DNA of 64,000 nucleotides from CAZHNW01 sp942491575 (GTDB lineage: Bacteria > Spirochaetota > UBA4802 > UBA5550), in assembly GCA_942491575.1 (NCBI GenBank), contig CALOBT010000025.1, positions 3,658,001-3,722,000 on the forward strand. Reading direction: 5' to 3'. The notes below the pieces were generated by a model. The model had not been told where the DNA came from, searched no databases, and saw only the letters and a list, made by a program, of their open reading frames with translations. Below are positions 53,049-60,719 of this stretch, in pieces (positions within the stretch are counted from its first letter, which is position 1; each line of letters starts with the position of its first letter). A program made the position numbers and the translations under genes.

Positions 53049-53684
53049 TTATTTCTTGATTATTTTGGCGAGTTCGGCATATTTCGGATTCTTAACGACC
53101 CTTCGAAGCCCCTCCAGGGTAGTATAGGGCTGCTTTTTTGCGGTACTGTTTGCAAGCCAACCGGGAACTGAACCGCCGGGATCGACCTGCATTATGTAGG
53201 TTACCCTGGTAGAGGAGGGAGAAATACTCTTCATGAGAAATTTTCCATCCATGCTGGGCATCCTGACATTTCCCGAGTCTTTTTTGTATTCACTCTTTAC
53301 CGCGCGCATTACCTGTGATGCGGTACCCTTTGTGTAATCAACGGTTATTTTCCCGTGAACGACAACGTCACGGTTGGTGATAACGGGCACCTTCTGTACA
53401 TGGTAAACCAGTGATTCAAGGGGGGAATATTGTTTGAGCCTGCGCTGGAGCTTGCAGCTTCCGTACCAGAGGTGATAGTTATTTACATCCTTGAGGACCT
53501 CAATGATCACTGCCAGGGGTGCATCGACCACGGCGACACCCTTGAATTTATCCACTGATTTTCCCGCTATATCCTGGGTGAAAACCCTGATACCATTTTT
53601 ATCCTTTGCGAGTTCCCATCCTTCGGCAAAAAGCATGCCCGCGGTGAGGAGGAGAGTAAGTGTGGTAACAGTTAATTTTTTCAT
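53049..53684 (-). CDS. Secreted START-domain protein
   Basis: A 211-aa START/Bet v1-like protein with a signal peptide (MKKLTVTTLTLLLTAGMLFA). The mature fold is visible as WELAKDKNGIRVFTQDIAGK, LKDVNNYHLWYGSCKL, VVVHGKITVDY and RVTYIMQVDPGGSVPGWLAN, with a C-terminal helix (YTTLEGLRRVV). It resembles the protein at 47.7 kb, though the two are clearly divergent. Such proteins bind a lipid or other hydrophobic ligand and probably act in the periplasm. It is read alone, with a long upstream spacer. It may be functionally connected with the MlaD-type lipid transport subunit 0.6 kb downstream, which is inference. Confidence 0.82.
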   Translation of the reverse strand: MKKLTVTTLTLLLTAGMLFAEGWELAKDKNGIRVFTQDIAGKSVDKFKGVAVVDAPLAVIIEVLKDVNNYHLWYGSCKLQRRLKQYSPLESLVYHVQKVPVITNRDVVVHGKITVDYTKGTASQVMRAVKSEYKKDSGNVRMPSMDGKFLMKSISPSSTRVTYIMQVDPGGSVPGWLANSTAKKQPYTTLEGLRRVVKNPKYAELAKIIKK

Positions 53685-54305
53685 CTGATTTCCCTCTCAT
53701 TAATAATTCTCAACAACAAGAGACCAGCCGGACGGTTTAATGTCAAGTCTTTTCCCGCCAGTTTTTTATCTCTTCTGGGACATTATCACAATTTTAAAAA
53801 AAATTATGAATTATGTACCATTGCCTTTAATTTGAGAATTTTTTACTTGCCAAAAAAAATATTATGAAATAGCAAAGAAAGCTCTCTACTGCTCTAAAAT
53901 GTTTTTTGATGTAATTATTTAATACCTTTTAAGTTTTAAAAACGCATCTGGAAAGAAGAGTTTTTTGATTCCTGAGTTGGGGTTATCTATGCGCTTTTCG
54001 CAGCAGTAGTACCGGACATATACAGAACGATATACGAGGTTAAACAGAATGCCTGACACAGCCAGCAGCCAGGAGAAGCAGATTCGAGTCATTAATGTGC
54101 AGCGTGAACGCATAAAAAAATCGATAATCGAGAATGCCAGAACAGAAGAAGACGAAATGGTACAGTTCTTATTGAAGAGGCTTTCCTGTGGTTAAATACA
54201 GCCATGAGAAAAGCTGGATTTCCTCTGATTTTCTTTTTTTTATTTACAAGTCTAAGGCTTTTTATAGTATCCTCTAATCGGTGAGCAGGAAAACAGAGGC
54301 ATTAT
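53685..54305. other. Intergenic region between START and MlaD genes
   Basis: About 620 AT-rich bases between divergent genes. It contains one small plus-strand frame at 54049-54195, given below. Apart from that I see no gene, hairpin or promoter that I would defend. Confidence 0.45.
54049..54195 (+). CDS. Possible 48-aa hydrophilic peptide
   Basis: A short open frame preceded by GAGG nine bases before the ATG. It encodes MPDTASSQEKQIRVINVQ, then RERIKKSIIENARTEEDE and a short hydrophobic tail (MVQFLLKRLSCG). It looks amphipathic and helical. It has no relative I recognise and lies in a spacer in front of the MlaD gene. It might be a real small protein, a remnant or chance. Confidence 0.3.
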   Translation: MPDTASSQEKQIRVINVQRERIKKSIIENARTEEDEMVQFLLKRLSCG

Positions 54306-55184
54306 ATGAAGCTTAATAATGAAGCAAAAGTAGGGTTGATGATTACCGTGGCATTTACGGTATTTATCGCAATGATTGCCCTGCTGGCAAAGATAAATGT
54401 ATCTCAGTCAGGATACAATCTCAGGTGCTATTTTGGTTTCCTGAATGGTCTCGCTGTAAGTTCTCCCGTCAAGATTGCCGGGGGTATCACTGTTGGCCAT
54501 GTCGAAGGGATCAAGCAGTCCGGTGAAAAGACTGAGGTAACCCTATGGATCGATAAAAAATATTCCCTTCTGAAAACCGCCCGATTTGCTATTTTTACCA
54601 CGGGTCTTATCGGTGAGAAATACATTAATGTCTTTATTCCCCCCTCTGTAAACGTTGATGATTTTTACCAGGATGGTGATAAGATCTACGCTATAGATCC
54701 CGCAAGTTTTGACCAGATGATGCTCACCTTCCAGAGTTTCATGCAGGATGAGAGCGGTGGAGAGATACTGGCGGATATTTTTCAGAATTCAAAAAAATTC
54801 GTGGCAAACCTGAACAATATAGCCGATGAAAACCGTTATGATATACGCAAGGCAGTACTTGCTTCAAAGGCAATGATTGTGATGCTGTCTACCCAGACAA
54901 AGATTCTCATGAATCAGCTTAATAAGCTTACAGGCAATATGGCCCAGTTATCTGAAAAAAATAAGGAAGAAATATCCATCACACTCCGGAACCTTTCGGA
55001 GATTACCAGCAGCCTCAATAAAATTATATTTCGCCTCGAAAAGGGGCGGGGTACCCTGGGTAAACTCCTCGTTGAGGAAGATATTTACCAGAATCTGAAA
55101 GATGCCTCAATTTCAGCAAAGGAACTCTTCAAAAGTCTTAAAAAAGACCCTTCCAAACTATTTTTTAAACAGAAGCAGAAGTAA
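54306..55184 (+). CDS. MCE-family protein (MlaD-like)
   Basis: A 292-aa membrane-anchored MCE protein. The N-terminal helix is VGLMITVAFTVFIAMIALL (about residues 9-27). The MCE beta-barrel domain follows with YNLRCYFGFLNGLAVSSPVKIAG and FAIFTTGLIGEKYINVFIP. The C-terminal part is helical and rich in Asn/Leu/Lys, with a lysine-rich end (KKDPSKLFFKQKQK). MCE proteins hexamerise and move lipids between inner and outer membrane. No permease (MlaE), ATPase (MlaF) or MlaC gene is present nearby, so the rest of the transporter must lie elsewhere. Its stop codon TAA shares its last base with the ATG of the next gene (radA). Confidence 0.92.
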   Translation: MKLNNEAKVGLMITVAFTVFIAMIALLAKINVSQSGYNLRCYFGFLNGLAVSSPVKIAGGITVGHVEGIKQSGEKTEVTLWIDKKYSLLKTARFAIFTTGLIGEKYINVFIPPSVNVDDFYQDGDKIYAIDPASFDQMMLTFQSFMQDESGGEILADIFQNSKKFVANLNNIADENRYDIRKAVLASKAMIVMLSTQTKILMNQLNKLTGNMAQLSEKNKEEISITLRNLSEITSSLNKIIFRLEKGRGTLGKLLVEEDIYQNLKDASISAKELFKSLKKDPSKLFFKQKQK

Positions 55185-56524
55185 TGGCCAAAAAAAAACA
55201 GATGTATCTCTGTACCGCCTGTGGTGCCGATTCGGGCAAATGGTTCGGACGATGTCCCTCCTGCCAGGAGTGGAATTCCATGGTGGAGGTCGATCCCGCC
55301 CAGACCCACCGTGGATCTGTCCGGGGGGCAAAACCTGAGGTGATGTCCCTGGCGGATGTCGAGGAACATGAACTGGTACGTGTGGAGACAGGAATCAGTG
55401 AATTCAACCTTGTCTGCGGCGGCGGTATTGTCCCTGGATCGGTAATACTGGTGGGGGGAGAGCCCGGAATCGGCAAGTCTACACTGGCCCTCCAGGTGGC
55501 CCGGTATCAAAAAAGTCTCTACATCTCAGGTGAAGAATCCCCTGCCCAGCTCCGTCACCGTGCGGAACGCCTTGAGATCCCCATGGAGGGAATCCAGATC
55601 GCCACTGCCACTGCCGTTGAAGATATACTGACAATAGCCCGGGATGAAAAACCGGAATTGCTGATAATTGATTCAATACAGACCCTCTATTCTTCCGAGC
55701 TCCCCGGAATTGCCGGTTCCGTCAGCCAGGTGCGGGAATCCGCTGCCCAGCTGGTGGATATGGCAAAGCGTTCAGGGATACCCGTGATCCTTATCGGTCA
55801 TATCACCAAGGAAGGAAATATTGCGGGGCCGAAACTTCTGGAACACCTGGTGGATACGGTACTCTACTTCGAGGGGGACTTTTCCCGGGATTTCAGGATG
55901 CTCAGGGCATTCAAGAACCGTTTTGGATCAATCAATGAAATCGGTCTTTTCCGCATGACCCGTATCGGCCTTGAAGAAGTGAAGGAAAAAAACCGGGTTT
56001 TTTTGAATTCATTTTCATCAACTGCCCCGGGAAGTGCCGTTTCCGTCGCTATTGAAGGAAGCCGCTCAATGCTCTTTGAGGTACAGTCCCTGGTCAACTT
56101 TACCAGTTTTGCAAATCCACGTCGTATGGCTGATGGATTTGATCTGAACCGCCTGATTATTATAAATGCGGTCCTGGAAAAACACGGTGGACTGAAACTT
56201 TCCAGCTTTGATGTTTTTATAAATGTCTCCGGGGGATTTCAGATAAATGAAACAGCCGCGGACCTCTCCGTGGCCATGGCCATCGCCTCAAGCATGAAGG
56301 AACAGGTGATACCCGACGGAACCGGTTTTCTCGGGGAGATATCCCTTTCGGGGGATATACGCCCCGTTTCTCAGTGCGGAAGACGAATCCAGGAATTTCG
56401 CACCTCAGGTTTTGAAACCATTATTGTCTCCGAAGCGGACGCGAAAGAGGTTGCGGCAAGCGGCTTTGAGGGGAATATAAAGGGTATTCGTCATATCAGC
56501 CAGGCAATCGATGTGGTATTTTAA
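55184..56524 (+). CDS. radA: DNA repair protein RadA
   Basis: A 446-aa RadA/Sms. The zinc finger is CTACGADSGKWFGRCPSCQEW (residues about 9-28). The Walker A is GGEPGIGKST (91-100) and Walker B is LLIIDSIQT. The conserved KNRFG block appears as KNRFGSINEIG. The C-terminal domain is Lon-like but inactive as a protease (LSGDIRPVSQCGRRIQEF). It remodels recombination intermediates in DNA repair. Start ATG overlaps the MlaD stop by one base. Confidence 0.97.
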   Translation: MAKKKQMYLCTACGADSGKWFGRCPSCQEWNSMVEVDPAQTHRGSVRGAKPEVMSLADVEEHELVRVETGISEFNLVCGGGIVPGSVILVGGEPGIGKSTLALQVARYQKSLYISGEESPAQLRHRAERLEIPMEGIQIATATAVEDILTIARDEKPELLIIDSIQTLYSSELPGIAGSVSQVRESAAQLVDMAKRSGIPVILIGHITKEGNIAGPKLLEHLVDTVLYFEGDFSRDFRMLRAFKNRFGSINEIGLFRMTRIGLEEVKEKNRVFLNSFSSTAPGSAVSVAIEGSRSMLFEVQSLVNFTSFANPRRMADGFDLNRLIIINAVLEKHGGLKLSSFDVFINVSGGFQINETAADLSVAMAIASSMKEQVIPDGTGFLGEISLSGDIRPVSQCGRRIQEFRTSGFETIIVSEADAKEVAASGFEGNIKGIRHISQAIDVVF

Positions 56525-56586
56525 ATTTTTTTCCTGTGCAAAAAGGAATTTTTAGTATTTAATAATATATTGTCGGACAGAAGGTA

Positions 56587-57288
56587 ATGACGCATTGGCG
56601 AACCGAAAAGGGAACTGATATCTGGCTGGTCCTTGGGGGCCGCAGCAATGTGTATCTTGCCTCCCGTGGCGGAGGGTATCTTATTGTCGATACCGGGAGA
56701 AGAAGCAGTTACCGGCGTCTGAAAAGGAACCTTGAAAATCATGGTGTTGCTTACGATTCTTCCCCATTGCTTGTATTGACTCATACCCACTTTGATCATG
56801 CAGAGAATGCCGTTGCTCTGAAGAAAGACTATGGGGCATATATTATCGTCCATGAGGCGGAAGCGGATTTTTTAAGGAAGGGAGACTCTCCCCTCCCCCG
56901 GGGGACAGTTTTTTTTACCAGAATAATTATGAGACTTTTTACGCCACTGGTACAGCCCCGATTCAGATATGATGCGGCCCGCGTTGATTTTGCCGTTTCT
57001 GGGTCACTTGAGCTGAAGGACCACGATTTTGATATCTCTCTGTTGCCGGTACCCGGGCATTCAGCTGGATCATTGGCAGTCGTCATAGATAATGAAATAG
57101 CTCTGGTGGGGGATGCCATGTTTGGTGTACTTCACTGGTCAATTCTCCCACCCTTTGGGGATGATTTGTTTCAAATGAAAAAAGACTGGGGGAAGCTACT
57201 GAAAACGGGCTGCCGCCTTTTTCTACCGGGACATGGCAGGGCAATTAACCGGGAGCGTCTGTTGGCTGCACTTTCATCACCTCAGTGA
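56587..57288 (+). CDS. Metallo-beta-lactamase-fold hydrolase
   Basis: A 233-aa MBL-fold protein. The metal motif H-x-H-x-D-H is present as THTHFDHAENA (about residues 61-71). Further ligands are in VPGHSAGSLAVV, LVGDAMFG and FLPGHGR. Such single-domain proteins are hydrolases, commonly hydroxyacylglutathione-hydrolase or lactonase-like; substrate cannot be told. It reads in the same direction as radA with a 62-base gap and is followed by a TPR gene 30 bases later. Confidence 0.87.
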   Translation: MTHWRTEKGTDIWLVLGGRSNVYLASRGGGYLIVDTGRRSSYRRLKRNLENHGVAYDSSPLLVLTHTHFDHAENAVALKKDYGAYIIVHEAEADFLRKGDSPLPRGTVFFTRIIMRLFTPLVQPRFRYDAARVDFAVSGSLELKDHDFDISLLPVPGHSAGSLAVVIDNEIALVGDAMFGVLHWSILPPFGDDLFQMKKDWGKLLKTGCRLFLPGHGRAINRERLLAALSSPQ

Positions 57289-57318
57289 CAGGAAAATATA
57301 TTCAGGGTATAATGCTTT

Positions 57319-57921
57319 ATGAAAAAAATTATTCTTTTTATATCGGTAATCTTTTTTGCCGTTTCTCTATCTGCAAATCCGAATGAACTTTTTAACAGGG
57401 CAGCCGATGCATACCGTAACGGCAGCTACAGTCAGGCGGCCCTGCTCTATACTGAATGCCTTAAAAAGATAGAGTCGAATCGGCGTCATTTTGTATATAA
57501 TAACCGGGGACTCGCCTACAAGAATCTGAAACAGCCGGGAAATGCGATGAAGGATTTTATGTCGGCAATTCGTCTGAAACCGGATTATGCCCCGGCCTAT
57601 AATAATATAGGTCTTCTTTTTCTTGATCAGGGTGATTACAGAAAGGCCCTGAAGCTTTTTAACAGGTCCCTTGAGTACGATGGAGACTATTTTATTGCCT
57701 ATTATAATATTGCCTGTGTATACTCAATACTGAAGAAACCTGCCGTAGCGGTTCGGTTTCTGGTCCAGGCTGAAAAATCTGCATCCAGGAGAAGCAGTTA
57801 CCTCCGCAGAATGTACCAGGAAATGATCAGTGACCGGCAACTGGACAACCTTCGAAAGTATCCTCCATTTCAGAAATTGATGAAAAAAATTGAAAGGAAG
57901 TTGAGAATTCAGCGAATTTGA
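57319..57921 (+). CDS. Exported TPR-repeat protein
   Basis: A 200-aa protein with a signal peptide (MKKIILFISVIFFAVSLSA). TPR repeats follow from about residue 22: LFNRAADAYRNGSYSQAALLY, RGLAYKNLKQPGNAMKDFM, IRLKPDYAPAYNNIGLLFLD, and ALKLFNRSLEYDGDYFIAYY. TPR units scaffold protein assemblies, here in the periplasm or outer-membrane face. The C-terminus is basic. It follows the MBL gene by 30 bases. No specific partner is evident. Confidence 0.85.
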   Translation: MKKIILFISVIFFAVSLSANPNELFNRAADAYRNGSYSQAALLYTECLKKIESNRRHFVYNNRGLAYKNLKQPGNAMKDFMSAIRLKPDYAPAYNNIGLLFLDQGDYRKALKLFNRSLEYDGDYFIAYYNIACVYSILKKPAVAVRFLVQAEKSASRRSSYLRRMYQEMISDRQLDNLRKYPPFQKLMKKIERKLRIQRI

Positions 57922-58035
57922 TCTATATTCCAACGATGCGGTGATATTATTTTGTCAATTGAAGGGGAAGTAATAAGGCTCTTTAATTGACATCTCCCCC
58001 ATGCTCGGATAGATTAATAGCAGCAGGACTGTTTT

Positions 58036-58455
58036 ATGGAAGAATGGAATGCGAAATATCAGCCTCTTTTCTTCAGGGATGAGGAAGTCCCCGGCGGCAG
58101 CGTGGAGACCCTTGAAGAGGAAAAGACCGATGAAAAACGGGAACAGGTCTACTTCTGCCGTTCCTGCGGCAATACCATCACCAGCCGGAAGTACAATTTT
58201 GAAATAGATGACCGGCACCTGCATACCTTCATGAATCCTGCGGGACTTATTTTTCAGATAGCCTGCTTTTCCCACGCCTCGGGATGCCATATCTATGGGG
58301 AATATACGGAGGAATTTACCTGGTTCGCAGGTTATGAGTGGTCTATAGCGCTCTGCAGGGTCTGTTCCCGCCACCTGGGATGGCACTATTCTTCCGGATT
58401 GAGCAGTTTTTATGGCCTGATTATGGAAAATCTTGCCGAGGGTGAAGAAGATTAG
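58036..58455 (+). CDS. Bacterial cereblon-like (CULT domain) protein
   Basis: A 139-aa cytoplasmic protein whose residues about 40-120 form a CULT domain, the fold of the thalidomide-binding domain of human cereblon. The zinc ligands are C41-x-x-C44 (YFCRSCGN) and C107-x-x-C110 (CRVC). The ligand-binding aromatic cage is complete: W96 and W102 in TWFAGYEW, W116 and Y118 in HLGWHY. Their spacing (6, 14 and 2 residues) equals that of W380, W386, W400 and F402 in the human protein. Single-domain CULT proteins are known in some bacteria and bind uridine or cyclic imides in vitro, but their natural role is unresolved. The first 35 residues are acidic and probably disordered. Confidence 0.92.
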   Translation: MEEWNAKYQPLFFRDEEVPGGSVETLEEEKTDEKREQVYFCRSCGNTITSRKYNFEIDDRHLHTFMNPAGLIFQIACFSHASGCHIYGEYTEEFTWFAGYEWSIALCRVCSRHLGWHYSSGLSSFYGLIMENLAEGEED

Positions 58456-58471
58456 CTCTTTTAAGGGGTAT

Positions 58472-58484
58472 GGGGTCTGACCCC
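58472..58484 (+). repeat. GGGGTCTGACCCC palindrome of the dispersed repeat
   Basis: A self-complementary variant of the GGGGTCAGAGCC motif found elsewhere in the window. It lies in the spacer after the CULT gene. Confidence 0.5.
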
Positions 58485-58516
58485 TCTCCAAATACTGGGT
58501 ATCTCTGAATAACGGA

Positions 58517-58528
58517 GGCTCTGACCCC
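58517..58528 (-). repeat. GGCTCTGACCCC repeat (reverse orientation)
   Basis: The reverse complement of GGGGTCAGAGCC. Together with the copy at 58472 it forms an inverted pair 33 bases apart in the spacer before the GH31 gene. Confidence 0.5.
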
Positions 58529-58634
58529 CCGCGTAAAAAATATCTGAAAATATCATGGAAAAGCACAAATGCTTTGACAAAAAGTCCCGCTGGTTTAATA
58601 ATATCGAAAACGATATAATTCTCGGGGTAATAGT

Positions 58635-60626
58635 ATGCTGGAATGCCATGAATCCGGATCAGTCTTTTCTATATCCTTCAACAATCATCTCATTGCGGTG
58701 CATGATGAGGAAAATCCCTTTATACATTACGGCCATGGCAAAGGTGAGATATCCATAGCACACGGCATGTATCACTTTAAAAAAAAGAAAATTATCAGCA
58801 AGAGGTCACCGGCTTATTTCTTCCTTGAAAAGTCAGAAAACAGAATTGTTATTTCCTTCGATGATATAATTACCGTAACTGCAGAGGTTGTCGATAACCG
58901 ACTCCACTTTTCCTTTGTATGCTCTGACCCCACGGTAAACCGCTTCTGGATAAACCTGAAGGCGACCCCTGGAGAGTCGATCTACGGCTGCGGAGAGCAA
59001 TTCTCGAAACAGAACCTCCGGGGGAGCCGGGTGCCCCTCTGGACCTCGGAGCCGGGGGTGGGACGGGGCCATGACATTGTGACCATCGGGGCAAACCTTC
59101 ATTCGGGTATAGGGGGGGCCTGGCACCATACATATTTTCCTCAGCCGACATTTTTATCATCGGAAAACTGGTTCTGTCATGCCGTCGCCTCCGCATATAT
59201 GGAATTTGATTTTAAAAAGAAGGAAGTTCATTCGCTTTTTTTCTGGGAAGTGCCGGAGAGGATTGTTCTCGGTGTGTGTGAATCTGCCGTGGAAACCTTC
59301 GGTTTGCTTTCTGAGCTTCTTGGACGGCAGCCCGCCCTGCCGGAGTGGGTCTACGACGGGATGTGGCTGGCTATCCAGGGGGGGCGTGATATCGTCGAGA
59401 AGAAGGTTGATGCCGCCATCGATGCGGGTATTCGTATCGGGGGAGTATGGGCCCAGGACTGGCAGGGGGTCCGTATGACTAAATTCGGATACCAGCTTAT
59501 GTGGAACTGGGAGTATGATCCTGATCTTTATCCGGAACTCCCTGCCATGATCGAGGGGCTCCATGAAAAGGGTATTCGTTTCCTTGGCTATAACAATCCC
59601 TTTCTTGCGGAGGATGGCCTTCAGTTCAGTGAGGCATCGGATAAGGGGTACCTGGTAAAGACCCGAGACGGCGGGGATTACATTACCTATACCACCACCT
59701 TCCCCGTTGGAATTGTTGACTTCACCAATCCCGAAGCCAGGGAGTGGTTTAAAAATATTATCAAAGAGAAGATGATCGGGGCGGGACTTGACGGATGGAT
59801 GGCTGATTTTGCCGAGTATATTCCACCCGATGGCGTTCTCTTTGACGGGGACCCCTATCTCTATCACAACCGGTATCCCGCGGAGTGGGCCAGGCTTAAC
59901 CGTGAGGCCCTTGAGGAGGCGGGTAAGCTGGGGGAAGTTGTCTTCTTTACCCGCTCAGGTTTTACCGGTCAGTCCCGCTATTCCACCATGATGTGGGGGG
60001 GGGACCAGCTGGTGAGCTTTCATAAAAACAATGGTTTTCCCACGGTGATTGCCGCGGGACTCTCTGCTGGGGTTGCCGGGATGGGACTCTTCAGTTTTGA
60101 TATAGGGGGGTTTATCTCCATTGCCCATATAAGGCGGAGCGGGGAGCTCTGGATGCGCAGTGCCGAGATGGCTGCCTTTACCCCGGTTATGCGCAGCCAT
60201 GAAGGAATAAATCCCGTGGCAAATATTCAGTTCGATTCGAGTGAGGAGATTCTGCAGCACCTGGCGCGTATGACGGAAGTATACGTGGCCCTGAAGCCGT
60301 ATCACAAGGCACTGACGGCGGAGTACCGTGAGACTGGACTTCCCCCGATGCGTTATCCATGGGTTCATTATGAGAATGATCAGAGGCTCCACGACCTGAA
60401 GTATCAGTATCTCTACGGCCGTGACCTGATGGTGGCCCCGGCCTATAGGAGGAGGCAGCGAAGAAGAAGGGTCTACCTGCCGGAGGATCGGTGGATTCAC
60501 CTCTGGAGCGGGAAGGAATACAGTGGGGGCTGGCACAGGGTAGAAATTCCCCTGGGTGAGCCAGCGGTCTTTTACCGTGCCGGTTCCGCGGATGCGGAAC
60601 TCTTTCAGGAGATTGGGAAAATATAA
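58635..60626 (+). CDS. GH31 family glycosidase, sulfoquinovosidase-like but with altered sulfonate-binding positions
   Basis: A 663-aa cytoplasmic alpha-glycosidase related to YihQ (sulfoquinovosidase). The catalytic pair is D391 (WMADFAEY, nucleophile) and D457 (MMWGGDQ, acid/base), equivalent to D405 and D472 in E. coli YihQ. Sulfoquinovose contact positions map as Q248, Q274 (QDWQG) and W290, which are conserved. The Arg301 equivalent is Q287 (FGYQLMWNW) and the Tyr508 equivalent is F493 (DIGGF). Arg and Tyr help hold the sulfonate, so the substrate may differ. The next gene is a sugar:cation symporter of the YihO/P type, so it is likely to act on an imported glycoside. No recognised sulfoquinovose catabolic genes are present. 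Confidence 0.88.
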   Translation: MLECHESGSVFSISFNNHLIAVHDEENPFIHYGHGKGEISIAHGMYHFKKKKIISKRSPAYFFLEKSENRIVISFDDIITVTAEVVDNRLHFSFVCSDPTVNRFWINLKATPGESIYGCGEQFSKQNLRGSRVPLWTSEPGVGRGHDIVTIGANLHSGIGGAWHHTYFPQPTFLSSENWFCHAVASAYMEFDFKKKEVHSLFFWEVPERIVLGVCESAVETFGLLSELLGRQPALPEWVYDGMWLAIQGGRDIVEKKVDAAIDAGIRIGGVWAQDWQGVRMTKFGYQLMWNWEYDPDLYPELPAMIEGLHEKGIRFLGYNNPFLAEDGLQFSEASDKGYLVKTRDGGDYITYTTTFPVGIVDFTNPEAREWFKNIIKEKMIGAGLDGWMADFAEYIPPDGVLFDGDPYLYHNRYPAEWARLNREALEEAGKLGEVVFFTRSGFTGQSRYSTMMWGGDQLVSFHKNNGFPTVIAAGLSAGVAGMGLFSFDIGGFISIAHIRRSGELWMRSAEMAAFTPVMRSHEGINPVANIQFDSSEEILQHLARMTEVYVALKPYHKALTAEYRETGLPPMRYPWVHYENDQRLHDLKYQYLYGRDLMVAPAYRRRQRRRRVYLPEDRWIHLWSGKEYSGGWHRVEIPLGEPAVFYRAGSADAELFQEIGKI

Positions 60627-60719
60627 TAGTATTTTTAAGAAATTCAGGAAATCGGCGGGAATTTTTATATAAATAATCAGAATAGGCGATATGCTCTTAC
60701 TGAAATAAATGGAGGCCTC

